A DNA stretch of 17,488 nucleotides from CBDHHC01 sp050633205 (GTDB lineage: Bacteria > Pseudomonadota > Alphaproteobacteria > Rhizobiales > CBDHHC01). The notes under the pieces were generated by a model that had not been told where the DNA came from, did no database searches, and saw only the letters and a list, made by a program, of their open reading frames with translations. Positions 1 to 7,585 of the stretch are shown piece by piece. Location: positions 1-17,488 of the forward strand of contig JBOEGA010000141.1 in NCBI GenBank assembly GCA_050633205.1, given 5' to 3'. A program made the translations under genes and the position numbers. Position 1 is the first letter of the stretch, and each line of letters begins with the position of its first letter.

Positions 1-21
1 GTAGAAATTGGGGGTTGATCA
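1..21. repeat. Insertion-sequence terminus at the left window edge
   Basis: The first 21 bases are the exact reverse complement of the last 21 (17468-17488), and identity stops immediately afterwards. The inner boundary is TTGATCA here and TGATCAA on the right, so the terminal dinucleotides are CA/TG as in IS3-type transposons. I infer that the window begins inside one IS copy whose body lies to the left. A related 17-bp copy with one mismatch is at 10092-10108. The IS family is a guess because no transposase of this element is in the window. Confidence 0.65.
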
Positions 22-92
22 TCACGTGTAAACGCGACCAAAAAGTAAGGCCTACAAGTTATTGGTGTCTAGCAGTAATTTTTATAATACAG

Positions 93-791
93 CTAAGCCT
101 TATCAAGACCTGCATATCCCGCTAATGTGTCTACTTTCAGAATTACAATACTGGTTGATGTTCTGCGGATAATATCATTATCTTCCAGTTTTTGGAGAAC
201 CAGACTGACAGATTGGCGGGTTGCTCCGATCATGTGGGATAGCTTGGATTGTCCTATCGTACCGATTTCAATTGTATTTCCATCTAAATGCCCACTTGTC
301 TTACCAAGTTCAAGAAGGAGCAATGCCAGACGTTCAGTGGTGGTATGAGTTGCCAGTACCTGAGCAAGCTTTGAATAGCGTTCCCCCTTGTATCCAAGAC
401 ATTCGATAAGGGCGAGTGAAAAGCTGGTGGAGTCCGCAACACATTTGCGTAAACACTCCTGGTCAAGGTGAAGAACTTCGACTTTTCCTAGTGCCCGTGC
501 TGACCAGAACTGCACATGATTACCAACCACATAAGGCCCTCCTATAAAATCACCAGTATGCCAGACTGCCAGTATCAGGTCCTGCCCAAGACCATTTTCA
601 TACAGGCTTTCCACGATCCCACTAAGAATGATCTGCATTCCGTTCGACTTTTCGCCTTGCTGGATAAGAACTTCCTTATTGTTATAGCGTTTTTTATTCC
701 CAAGCCGATAAACTCTGGCGCGTGTTTTATCATCAAGTATTTCTAAAAAATACCGCATATCATCTGGTCTCTCAGATACTGATGATGGCAT
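93..791 (-). CDS. Crp/Fnr-family transcriptional regulator
   Basis: This 232-aa protein has the Crp/Fnr layout. A cyclic-nucleotide-type beta-barrel covers about residues 28-115, with GD-F-GG near 80-85. A long dimerisation helix follows at about 116-150, then a C-terminal winged helix-turn-helix from about 152 that contains ERLALLLLELG and a recognition helix near TRQSVSLVLQKLE (191-203). There is no Fnr-type N-terminal cysteine cluster, so an oxygen-sensing iron-sulfur role is unlikely; the ligand is unknown. It is the last gene of the minus-strand block, 71 nt after the TauA-like binding protein gene, and probably controls that block. The start is uncertain: ATG at 791 has a weak ribosome site, and Met12 (758) is preceded by AGAGA and is an alternative. 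Confidence 0.88.
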   Translation of the reverse strand: MPSSVSERPDDMRYFLEILDDKTRARVYRLGNKKRYNNKEVLIQQGEKSNGMQIILSGIVESLYENGLGQDLILAVWHTGDFIGGPYVVGNHVQFWSARALGKVEVLHLDQECLRKCVADSTSFSLALIECLGYKGERYSKLAQVLATHTTTERLALLLLELGKTSGHLDGNTIEIGTIGQSKLSHMIGATRQSVSLVLQKLEDNDIIRRTSTSIVILKVDTLAGYAGLDKA

Positions 792-816
792 ATTATTTAT
801 AACTCACAAATTATAT

Positions 817-852
817 CAATGCACCTGAACTCCCCCCTGTTCAGATGCATTG
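817..852. promoter_or_regulatory. 14-bp stem-loop between binding protein gene and crp-like gene
   Basis: Arms 817-830 and 839-852 pair over 14 positions with one mismatch around an 8-nt loop of mostly C (G on the transcript). It begins 11 nt after the stop codon of the binding protein gene. No clear U-tract follows on the minus strand, only an AT-rich stretch. It could be a weak terminator, a 3'-end stabilising hairpin for the upstream message, or a dimeric operator for the regulator. The structure is seen directly; the role is inferred. Confidence 0.5.
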
Positions 853-862
853 AGAATGAAGT

Positions 863-1870
863 TTACTTGGTTACGTCCTCTAGATATTCAGGCTTAAGGA
901 AATCTGCAAACTCTTCTTTCTTGAGAAGTTTTGGAAGTCTGTCTTGTTCGACAAGAAAACTCGCTGTTGAAAGTAGTGTATCAACAAACTGGCCTTTGGC
1001 TTTGGTTGATCCGATATACTGTGCCGTAAGCTGTTTCTTACATGGCACCATCTCGGTTCCCTTCATCATGCGCGTTGCATCTTCAAGAGACAGTTCAAGC
1101 TCTTTAGCAATAATTTTGGCTGTCTTTTCCGGATTCTTCAACCAGTAATCAATACCCGCACATTCGGCTTTCACGAACTTCTTGACATAGTCAGGATATT
1201 TTTTTGCAAAGTCGTTCATGACAACACCGACATCCCATGTTGGATAGCCTCTTGATGCCATAATACCTGAGGTCATAAAGATGTTTCCACCATCTTTGAC
1301 CGACTTGTCCAGATTTGGCTCCCAGAACCATGCCGCATCAATATCACCGCGGGACCAGGCTAAAGCAATGTCATTGGGACGAAGGTCAAGAATTTTCATA
1401 GACGCTGGGTCTATACCGGAATCCGCTAAGGCTTTAAGGAGCAGGTAGTGTGTTGTTGAACCAAATGGAGCAGCAAGTGTTTTCCCCATCAGGTCTTTCC
1501 AGCCTTTGATTTTCTTATCAGTTCGAACAACCATAGCTTCAACATAATCGAGCATATTCAGAACCATAATACCCTGAATTGGCAAACCACGGGTTACGCC
1601 AATAGCTGTTGGCGGATTACCAAGTCCACCAAAGTCAACCTGTTTTGCAGCGATGGCCCGGAGCATATCACCGCCGCCGCCCACTTTGATATATTTGATT
1701 TTAACGCCTGGCATTTCCTTTTGTACAAGTCCCAGCGATTTGGTAACAAGCTGGGCATTGACGAGATTGAGGTAACCAATAGTAACTTCCTTGGGCTTGT
1801 CAGCTTTAGCTCCCAGTGTCATCACAAGTGACATAGCTGTTAAGGATAGTATTCGTATAATGTATTTCAT
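863..1870 (-). CDS. TauA-like ABC transporter periplasmic substrate-binding protein (binding protein 1)
   Basis: This 335-aa protein has a Sec signal peptide (about 1-23, ending AKA before D24). The mature part fits the NMT1/SsuA/TauA family. FGSTTHYLLLKAL (136-148) and AWSRGDIDAAWFWEP (171-185) closely match the taurine-binding protein TauA pattern as I remember it, including the STTHY loop and the RGDIDxA strand. It would deliver a small anionic or sulfonate-like ligand to the permease encoded just upstream (gap 54 nt). The ATG at 1870 has AGGAG nine bases upstream. A second, more distant binding protein (8394-9380) belongs to the same block. The actual ligand cannot be read from the sequence, and taurine is only one possibility. 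Confidence 0.85.
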   Translation of the reverse strand: MKYIIRILSLTAMSLVMTLGAKADKPKEVTIGYLNLVNAQLVTKSLGLVQKEMPGVKIKYIKVGGGGDMLRAIAAKQVDFGGLGNPPTAIGVTRGLPIQGIMVLNMLDYVEAMVVRTDKKIKGWKDLMGKTLAAPFGSTTHYLLLKALADSGIDPASMKILDLRPNDIALAWSRGDIDAAWFWEPNLDKSVKDGGNIFMTSGIMASRGYPTWDVGVVMNDFAKKYPDYVKKFVKAECAGIDYWLKNPEKTAKIIAKELELSLEDATRMMKGTEMVPCKKQLTAQYIGSTKAKGQFVDTLLSTASFLVEQDRLPKLLKKEEFADFLKPEYLEDVTK

Positions 1871-1924
1871 TTTACCTTACTCCTGTTTTTGATACAAAAT
1901 ATTCACCTGAGTGATGAATTTCTT

Positions 1925-2788
1925 TTATGCGCTGCCTGTATTCCTTCTCGTCCACGGCATAAAAAAATTACCTATAGCGCGCATGATCAGATCCAGTAAT
2001 ATTCCCGTGAGGCCAAGAACAATCAGACCCATAATCACTATGTCGCTTAGAAGAAACTTGGCCGCATCCCATATCATCCAGCCGATACCTGCAGTCGCCG
2101 CAACGATTTCTGCTGCAACCAGTACTGTGTAGGTAAAGCCCAGAGATATACGCATTCCTGTTAGAATTGTTGGTCCGGCTCCTGGAAGGTACACATGCCA
2201 GACAAGCTGCAGGTTAGAAACGCCAAGCGAACGTGCCGCCCTTACATAAATAGGGTCAATCGCATGTACGGCCTGTATTGTGGAAATGATGATTCCCGGC
2301 AGTGCAGCCAGAAAGAGTAGAGCAAGTTTTGACTCTTCTCCAATGCCCAGCCACATGACCAGCAAAGTATAGAGCCCAAGCGGTGGTAAAGGGCGGTAGA
2401 ATTCAATAAGGGGGCTGAAAACAGCCTGGACTGATCTGGAAACACCCATGGCAATTCCCAAAGGAATACCAATAATGCAGGCGAGCCCAAAACCGGCAAG
2501 TATCCGGTAAAGGCTGGTCGCAACATGTTCAAGAAGTGTTGAGCCCTGATACCCTTTTGTTGCAACTTTAATGAAGGCATCATAGATGGCTACCGGGCCT
2601 GGCAGAAACAGTTCATTGGCTATCCCTGTTTCTGTAACGATGACCCAGACTATGAACATGAACAGGACAGTTCCACAGGATATCAGGAAATAGCGTGATT
2701 GAAACGGCCTTAGTGTCAATCTTATATATGGGAAAATAGACAGTTTTTTTGTTTTGAATAAGGGATTAAAAGGGTTTTTAACTTTCAT
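1925..2788 (-). CDS. TauC/SsuC-like ABC transporter permease (permease 1)
   Basis: A 287-aa integral membrane protein of the BPD_transp_1 family with about six membrane helices. The EAA-type coupling loop for the ATPase is at about 183-204 (RAARSLGVSNLQLVWHVYLPG), followed by the TLVAAE-like helix (VLVAAEIVAAT, 222-232) typical of TauC and SsuC. I chose ATG at 2788 because it has a good ribosome site (GGGGG, seven bases upstream) inside the end of the M20 gene, giving an 11-nt overlap and probable translational coupling. A longer form from ATG 2824 (299 aa) is open but has no comparable site. There is no ATPase next to it; it must share the ATPase at 6692-7585 or use one encoded elsewhere. 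Confidence 0.88.
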   Translation of the reverse strand: MKVKNPFNPLFKTKKLSIFPYIRLTLRPFQSRYFLISCGTVLFMFIVWVIVTETGIANELFLPGPVAIYDAFIKVATKGYQGSTLLEHVATSLYRILAGFGLACIIGIPLGIAMGVSRSVQAVFSPLIEFYRPLPPLGLYTLLVMWLGIGEESKLALLFLAALPGIIISTIQAVHAIDPIYVRAARSLGVSNLQLVWHVYLPGAGPTILTGMRISLGFTYTVLVAAEIVAATAGIGWMIWDAAKFLLSDIVIMGLIVLGLTGILLDLIMRAIGNFFMPWTRRNTGSA

Positions 2789-4073
2789 TATTAACCCCCA
2801 GAATGTCCATGATTGCCAGCGCATAAATCTTTGCAGCAGTGACTGATTTCTTTATTGAGATACTCTCATTAATAGGTGACCAGCCATCTTCACCCGGACC
2901 AAATGTAACTGCGTTCATTCCAGCCTGACGAAAGCGGATTGTATCGTTAAAAGCATTTTTTCTGTTTATTCTTGGCTGAGAGCCAAGCAGTTTTTTATAG
3001 GTGGATTTGATAGAAGTACATGGCTGTTCGTTTTCCGGAACCGGGATTGTTGCTTCCACAAATAGAGAGTCCGGTAATTGTTTGGCGGTAAAGGAAACAT
3101 TGTTACGGCCCGCGAAGATGCTTTCGAGTACATTGCTAATGTCAGAAAGAACGGATTCCATTGTCATGCCTGGGACAATGCCAACAACTGCCAGTACCAA
3201 ACGACAACGGTCTGGCGAAAACTGCATTTCTCCGGGCAAACCACCTTCTATTCGCACAATGCTGACGCAGGGTGGTGTATGCCCCATCAACTCTGTTTTT
3301 TCATGCTGAAAGGTCATATTGTTTAACTGAGGAATAAGCTGACCTGCAAGGTCAATGGCATTGACACCGGTGTCAGGACGCCAGATATGAGATTTTATAC
3401 CTTCAAGAGTGATCTCAATCAGACAGTTCCCTGAGTTTGCTGTCGAAATGCCAATACCCCAATCATCACTGTCCCACCCCCAGGCCGTTGGTTCGGCAGT
3501 GATTGAATAGTCGGCCTTCAAACCCACAACATTTGTCATATACATTGAGCCATGGGGGCCATTTTTTTCCTCATCCACAGTAAAACAATAAATGAGGTCA
3601 CCATTAAAGCGGATACCTTCTGCATGTAATGCCTGAGCAGCCAGAAGGGCCGCAGCAAGGTTTCCACGTGTATCTGAAGTTCCACGGGCATAGAGCCAGT
3701 CGCCATGGCGGGTCGCCCGGAAAGGATCTCCATCGCATTTATCCCACCGCTCAGTTTCGACAGCCGGGTAGGTGTCCAGGTGATCATTTATCATCAGACT
3801 TGGTCCCTCGCCCAGTCCTTTGACTCTGCCTACAATATTAGGGCGATGTGGCACCGACTCATACTTCTCCACCTCCATATCAAGTGCTTCCAGTTTTCCT
3901 GCAACCAGCATAGCAATGGCTTCTTCCGTTGCAGTTGTAATGTCTGGATCAAGTGGATTACCAGATACGGGCTGGCCTGTCCGTATCATCTCGGTTGCCA
4001 GAGCCAGCCATTTCTCCTCAGTAATAAAACCGAGAACCCGTTTTTCCACTTCTGTCAGATCCGCCTGCTGCAT
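2778..4073 (-). CDS. M20-family metallopeptidase / deacylase (ArgE/DapE/CPG2 type)
   Basis: A 431-aa protein with the M20 plan of a zinc catalytic domain split by a lid/dimerisation domain. Visible residues are H98 and D100 (NDHLDT), bridging D134 (GTSDTRGN), general base E168 and ligand E169 (VDEE), ligand E194 (TAEP) and lid H229 in SHIWRPDTGVNAID. The C-terminal metal-ligand motif, usually HxxNE, reads SPINE (399-403), so the last zinc-binding His appears replaced by Ser. Family members hydrolyse N-acyl, N-formyl or N-carbamoyl bonds of amino-acid-like or pyrimidine compounds. The ATG at 4073 has GGGGG seven bases upstream. It overlaps permease 1 and probably acts in the cytoplasm on the imported substrate. 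It may be impaired or have altered metal use. Confidence 0.85.
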   Translation of the reverse strand: MQQADLTEVEKRVLGFITEEKWLALATEMIRTGQPVSGNPLDPDITTATEEAIAMLVAGKLEALDMEVEKYESVPHRPNIVGRVKGLGEGPSLMINDHLDTYPAVETERWDKCDGDPFRATRHGDWLYARGTSDTRGNLAAALLAAQALHAEGIRFNGDLIYCFTVDEEKNGPHGSMYMTNVVGLKADYSITAEPTAWGWDSDDWGIGISTANSGNCLIEITLEGIKSHIWRPDTGVNAIDLAGQLIPQLNNMTFQHEKTELMGHTPPCVSIVRIEGGLPGEMQFSPDRCRLVLAVVGIVPGMTMESVLSDISNVLESIFAGRNNVSFTAKQLPDSLFVEATIPVPENEQPCTSIKSTYKKLLGSQPRINRKNAFNDTIRFRQAGMNAVTFGPGEDGWSPINESISIKKSVTAAKIYALAIMDILGVNNES

Positions 4074-4298
4074 AAATAACCCCCGATATGTATTAGCCTG
4101 TGTTACCTACTTAATGGCAATAACCGTGCCAGCTCCTCAGAGAATTGAAATCTGTCGGCGCTTCCCTCTTAAGATGCTGAATTTAAATAGTATTATTTGT
4201 ATTCTTATTTCGAAATACTATGATGCAAATTTTTGCGCCCCGGATGTTATTATGGCTAATAATTCTGCACAGAGGCCAGAACCTGTTATAAATACAAC
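4074..4298 (-). promoter_or_regulatory. 225-bp non-coding gap within the gene block, with an 8-bp inverted repeat
   Basis: This is the only long gap inside an otherwise tightly packed block. I see no convincing coding frame. The inverted repeat ATAGTATT (4187-4194) / AATACTAT (4214-4221) has a 19-nt spacer, and the surroundings are AT-rich. It may carry an internal promoter or operator for the M20-permease-binding protein-regulator half. No strong -35/-10 pair and no riboswitch core was recognised. Confidence 0.3.
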
Positions 4299-5312
4299 CT
4301 ATCTGGCAAGCAGATCAGCAACTCTGTCCTTTATATATTCTTCATCCTGGCTATCATGCGTAGGATTGCCAGCCCTGTGCCCCCAAAGAGTGTCGAGTTC
4401 ATAGAAAGTGCAATCAGAAATTCCTGAGGCATTGTTGCGGATATCTTCAGAGGTAAAATAAAGGTCTGTATTTGAAGCTATCATGATTGTCTGCGCCTTG
4501 ATTGCACTCAAAGCTGCAGAGAGATCATAATTATAGTTTTCATTGGCGCTGATATCTGATGCCATCCATGTATCAATCATGGAGAGGAGATTATTCGCAT
4601 CACGCTTGAGAAAGTTACTCTCCCAGAAGCGTATTAGAAAGTCTTCCAGACTGGTATACCCGGCTCGCAAATAGATCCTTTCTCTGTAAAATTGCTGAGA
4701 TAAAGCCCAGCCAGCATAAATTCTACCAACAGCTCTAAGACCGTTTACTGGACGGTCATGGAATGCTCCGTTATTGAATGCAGGATCGGCTATCAAGGCT
4801 GCTCTGACACCTTCAAGGAACACTTTGTTATGGAGTGTGGTTCTGGCTGTACCGCAGATTGCACATACTCGTTCTACCTGATCAGGATAGAGAGCTGCCC
4901 AGTGCAATGCCTGTTGTGCACCCATGGACCAGCCATATATCAGGGCAATCTTTTCTACTCCGAACACCTCGGTGAGTAATTTGTGCTGGGCCTGTATATT
5001 ATCCAGGTGAGTGAATGATGGAAATCGGCCGGGGCCAAATGGCTTGGTAAAATTGCTGGGGGAGGATGAAACGCCATTACCAAACATATTGGGTATTACA
5101 ATAAAGTATCGATCAGAATCCAATATGCGACCAGGACCGATGAGCCAGCTGGTATCTTCGTCAGTGAAGGCAAATGAATTTGGATAAAGTATCAAATTTG
5201 ACTTATCATCAGACAGATTTCCGAAAGTAACATACCCTAACTCTGCTTCCGGGATTGTCATTCCTTTCTGAAGCTGGAAATTTTGTATCTTGTGAAACTT
5301 TCGTGTTGTCAT
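4299..5312 (-). CDS. Alpha/beta hydrolase, homoserine O-acetyltransferase (MetX)-like
   Basis: A 337-aa alpha/beta-hydrolase-fold protein of the MetX-like group. The segment GPGRILDSDRYFIVIPNMFG (59-78) is the usual N-terminal hallmark. The nucleophile elbow is GWSMGAQQ with Ser129, and the likely triad is completed by Asp283 (SNTDLYFT) and His312 (LWGHRAG). Its place directly after the amidase (3-nt gap) and beside transporter genes suggests a hydrolase or acyltransferase of the catabolic unit, not methionine synthesis; that is inference. The ATG at 5312 follows CTGGAG from the amidase end, consistent with coupling. The reaction and substrate are unknown. Confidence 0.83.
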   Translation of the reverse strand: MTTRKFHKIQNFQLQKGMTIPEAELGYVTFGNLSDDKSNLILYPNSFAFTDEDTSWLIGPGRILDSDRYFIVIPNMFGNGVSSSPSNFTKPFGPGRFPSFTHLDNIQAQHKLLTEVFGVEKIALIYGWSMGAQQALHWAALYPDQVERVCAICGTARTTLHNKVFLEGVRAALIADPAFNNGAFHDRPVNGLRAVGRIYAGWALSQQFYRERIYLRAGYTSLEDFLIRFWESNFLKRDANNLLSMIDTWMASDISANENYNYDLSAALSAIKAQTIMIASNTDLYFTSEDIRNNASGISDCTFYELDTLWGHRAGNPTHDSQDEEYIKDRVADLLAR

Positions 5313-5315
5313 ATT

Positions 5316-6677
5316 TCACTCCAGGCTTTTGGCTTTCAGGAAATCTTGTGCTACTTTAATGACCAGTGTATCACTTCCTTTGGGGCCAAGAAATGTCACT
5401 CCATAAGGAACACCATCTCCAGTTACAGCATTGGGAACACTGATACCAACCAGTCCAAGGGGGTTCGCGTAGTTGGTATAATAGCCATTTGTAAAATTAG
5501 GTCCGAGCGGGTCTGCTTCTATGTCTTCAATTTTATAAACATTGCCTACAGTTGGAACCATAAGTGCATCATATTCAGTCCACACCTCATCAGTTTTCCG
5601 TTTGGCTTCCATAAGCTCATACTGGGCTCTGTATGCATCAGCGGCAGACCACTTATTGCTTGCTATAATTATTTCTCTTACGACAGGCTCTGCTGCAACA
5701 GGGTTTTCCCGCAGGAATCCCCCTACAGAAACATCTCTTTCGGCCACAAATGGTCCGAAAAACATAAGTTCATTAATATCAGTGAAAACAGAGAAATCAG
5801 TTTCCTTAACGTCAGAAAAAGCTGCTTTGGATATTTGTTCGGCTTCCTGAAAAAGCCTTTCCGTTTCAGTGTTACCAAAAAACCTTCTCTGCGAAACTCT
5901 GGGAACCGCCAGTCTGATATTGCTATGCTCTCCTTTGGATTTAAGAGCATGGTCAATATCATAAGATGGATCAGAAAAAGCGTCCTCCTTATCATGAACC
6001 GCCATAACCTGAAGTGTGGTCAATGCGTCCTCAGGAGTTTTTGTATAGATAGATATGGTATCAAAACTACGGCATGCGTAAACCATACCGCGCTTACTGA
6101 TCGATCCGGGAGATGGCTTGAATCCGGTTACGCCATTATAGGAAGCCGGAACACGCCCCGAACCACCTGTATCTGTTCCAAGCGCGATTGAAGATGTCCC
6201 CGTTGCAATTGAGACCCCTGCACCGGAACTTGATCCTCCGGGAATATAAGCCGGGTTATGAGGGTTTCTGGCAATGCCATACGGTGTTCTCACTCCTACA
6301 AGGCCTGTTGCAAACTGATCCATATTGGTTTTTCCAATATAGAGAGCACCTGCTTCTAATAGCAGTGTTATAGCCGGAGCGGTTTTGCTGGCAATATATG
6401 AGTATTCCGGACAGGCTGATGTTGTAGGCTCACCAGCCATATCTATGCAATCCTTCACACTTAGTATCAGGCCATAAAGTGGCAGGTTATCTATCTCATC
6501 AATACGGGCGTCCATTGCTTTCGCATTCAGCATGGCCTGCTTAGGATCTATTGTTGATATCCATACACCGGATTGATCTGCTTTCTGAAGACGTTCTAAT
6601 GTCCATGCCATTACATCTGATGGTTTTAATTTTTGCTCTTTATAAAATGGCCGCAGTGCAGTTGGTGAAATGTCCAT
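5316..6677 (-). CDS. Amidase-signature enzyme, allophanate hydrolase (AtzF)-like catalytic domain
   Basis: A 453-aa amidase-signature enzyme. The Ser-cisSer-Lys triad is visible as K75 (SVKDCID), S149 (PGGSSSGAG) and S173 (GTDTGGSGRVPA). KTNMDQFATGLVGVRTPYG (116-134), TTSACPEYSY (85-94) and ACRSFDTISIY (201-211) resemble allophanate hydrolases (AtzF/urea amidolyase) more than Glu-tRNA(Gln) amidotransferase GatA. The protein stops at the end of the amidase domain, so the C-terminal domain of classical AtzF (about 600 aa) is absent. It would release ammonia from an amide in the cytoplasm. No urea carboxylase gene is present, so allophanate itself is doubtful as substrate. The ATG at 6677 has AGGA just upstream; the gap to the ATPase gene is 14 nt. 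Confidence 0.87.
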   Translation of the reverse strand: MDISPTALRPFYKEQKLKPSDVMAWTLERLQKADQSGVWISTIDPKQAMLNAKAMDARIDEIDNLPLYGLILSVKDCIDMAGEPTTSACPEYSYIASKTAPAITLLLEAGALYIGKTNMDQFATGLVGVRTPYGIARNPHNPAYIPGGSSSGAGVSIATGTSSIALGTDTGGSGRVPASYNGVTGFKPSPGSISKRGMVYACRSFDTISIYTKTPEDALTTLQVMAVHDKEDAFSDPSYDIDHALKSKGEHSNIRLAVPRVSQRRFFGNTETERLFQEAEQISKAAFSDVKETDFSVFTDINELMFFGPFVAERDVSVGGFLRENPVAAEPVVREIIIASNKWSAADAYRAQYELMEAKRKTDEVWTEYDALMVPTVGNVYKIEDIEADPLGPNFTNGYYTNYANPLGLVGISVPNAVTGDGVPYGVTFLGPKGSDTLVIKVAQDFLKAKSLE

Positions 6678-6691
6678 TTTCCTATGCCTTC

Positions 6692-7585
6692 TTATTTGTT
6701 TTGTTGCTCAAAAGCCTTCAAACTTTCAGCCCTGATCAGTTTGAGGCAGTCTTTCTTCAGCGCAATAAATTCTCTCGATAATATCATGTCGGGATTTCGC
6801 GGGCGGGGCAGGTCTATCGTTATGTCCTTCAGAATTCTGCCGGGAGAAGCACTCATCACAAGGACACGTCCAGCCAGAAATATTGCCTCATCAATATCAT
6901 GGGTAATAAACAGGACTGATGAACCAACTTCAGACCAGAGCTCCAGAAGGTTCTCCTGCATGACCAGCCGGGTCTGTGCATCAAGGGCCCCAAATGGTTC
7001 ATCCATAAGCAAAACCTGGGGTTTATTTGCCAGAGCTCTTGCTATGGCTGTTCGCTGTTGCATTCCACCGGAGAGCGTCTGAGGATAGGCATTTGCGAAG
7101 CGGGACAGACCAACCATATCAAGCAATTGATCAGCGATCTGCTTTGCCTCCCTGTTGGACTTACCTGCCATACGCGGTCCATGGGCAATATTATTCCTGA
7201 CGGTTTTCCAGGGGAACAATGTTGGCTTCTGGAATACCATACCTCTATCTGCACCGGGCTTTATGACCTTCTGTCCGCCGACACTTACACTTCCTGCCGT
7301 TGGTGATTGAAATCCCGCAACCGCATTCATGACTGTGGACTTGCCGCAGCCGGAAGGTCCGACAATGCAGACAAATTCGCCGCGCTTTATATTAAATGAT
7401 ACCCTGTCAACTGCGATAACCTGCTGGCTGCCCTCACCAAAAACTATGCTTAGCTTGTCTATATCGATACTGCCTGAAGGGACTTCCCTGAGTGGAGTGT
7501 CCTGTTTATGGATAGGCCTGCCATCGCCTTTTTTCGTATCCTGTAACGTTTGTATATGTACCAAAACTTTATTTAACTCCACCAA
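6692..7585 (-). CDS. ABC transporter ATPase, TauB/SsuB-like
   Basis: A 297-aa nucleotide-binding subunit. Walker A is GPSGCGKST (76-84), the Q-loop is Q119, the ABC signature is LSGGMQQ (171-177), Walker B is VLLMDEP (191-197) and the H-loop is H229 (FITHD). The closest types are the nitrate/sulfonate/taurine importer ATPases. It has an extra hydrophilic N-terminal stretch of about 38 residues before the fold. No ATG precedes Met86, which lies inside the fold, so translation must begin at TTG 7585, GTG 7582 or possibly TTG 7564, all within or just after the last codons of permease 2. This suggests translational coupling. It is the only ATPase gene for two permeases in the block. Confidence 0.9.
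   Translation of the reverse strand: MVELNKVLVHIQTLQDTKKGDGRPIHKQDTPLREVPSGSIDIDKLSIVFGEGSQQVIAVDRVSFNIKRGEFVCIVGPSGCGKSTVMNAVAGFQSPTAGSVSVGGQKVIKPGADRGMVFQKPTLFPWKTVRNNIAHGPRMAGKSNREAKQIADQLLDMVGLSRFANAYPQTLSGGMQQRTAIARALANKPQVLLMDEPFGALDAQTRLVMQENLLELWSEVGSSVLFITHDIDEAIFLAGRVLVMSASPGRILKDITIDLPRPRNPDMILSREFIALKKDCLKLIRAESLKAFEQQNK

Noticed and set aside
3820..4404. 194-aa plus-strand ORF
   Set aside because: Overlaps the ends of the M20 and MetX-like genes and the gap between them on the opposite strand; Ser/Thr-rich shadow without a ribosome site.
5283..6191. 302-aa plus-strand ORF
   Set aside because: It lies antisense to the amidase, whose catalytic motifs are clear; its translation has no family features and is rich in Cys, Ser and His as expected for a shadow frame.
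6684..7082. 132-aa plus-strand ORF
   Set aside because: Antisense to the ABC ATPase signature and Walker B region, which is certain.
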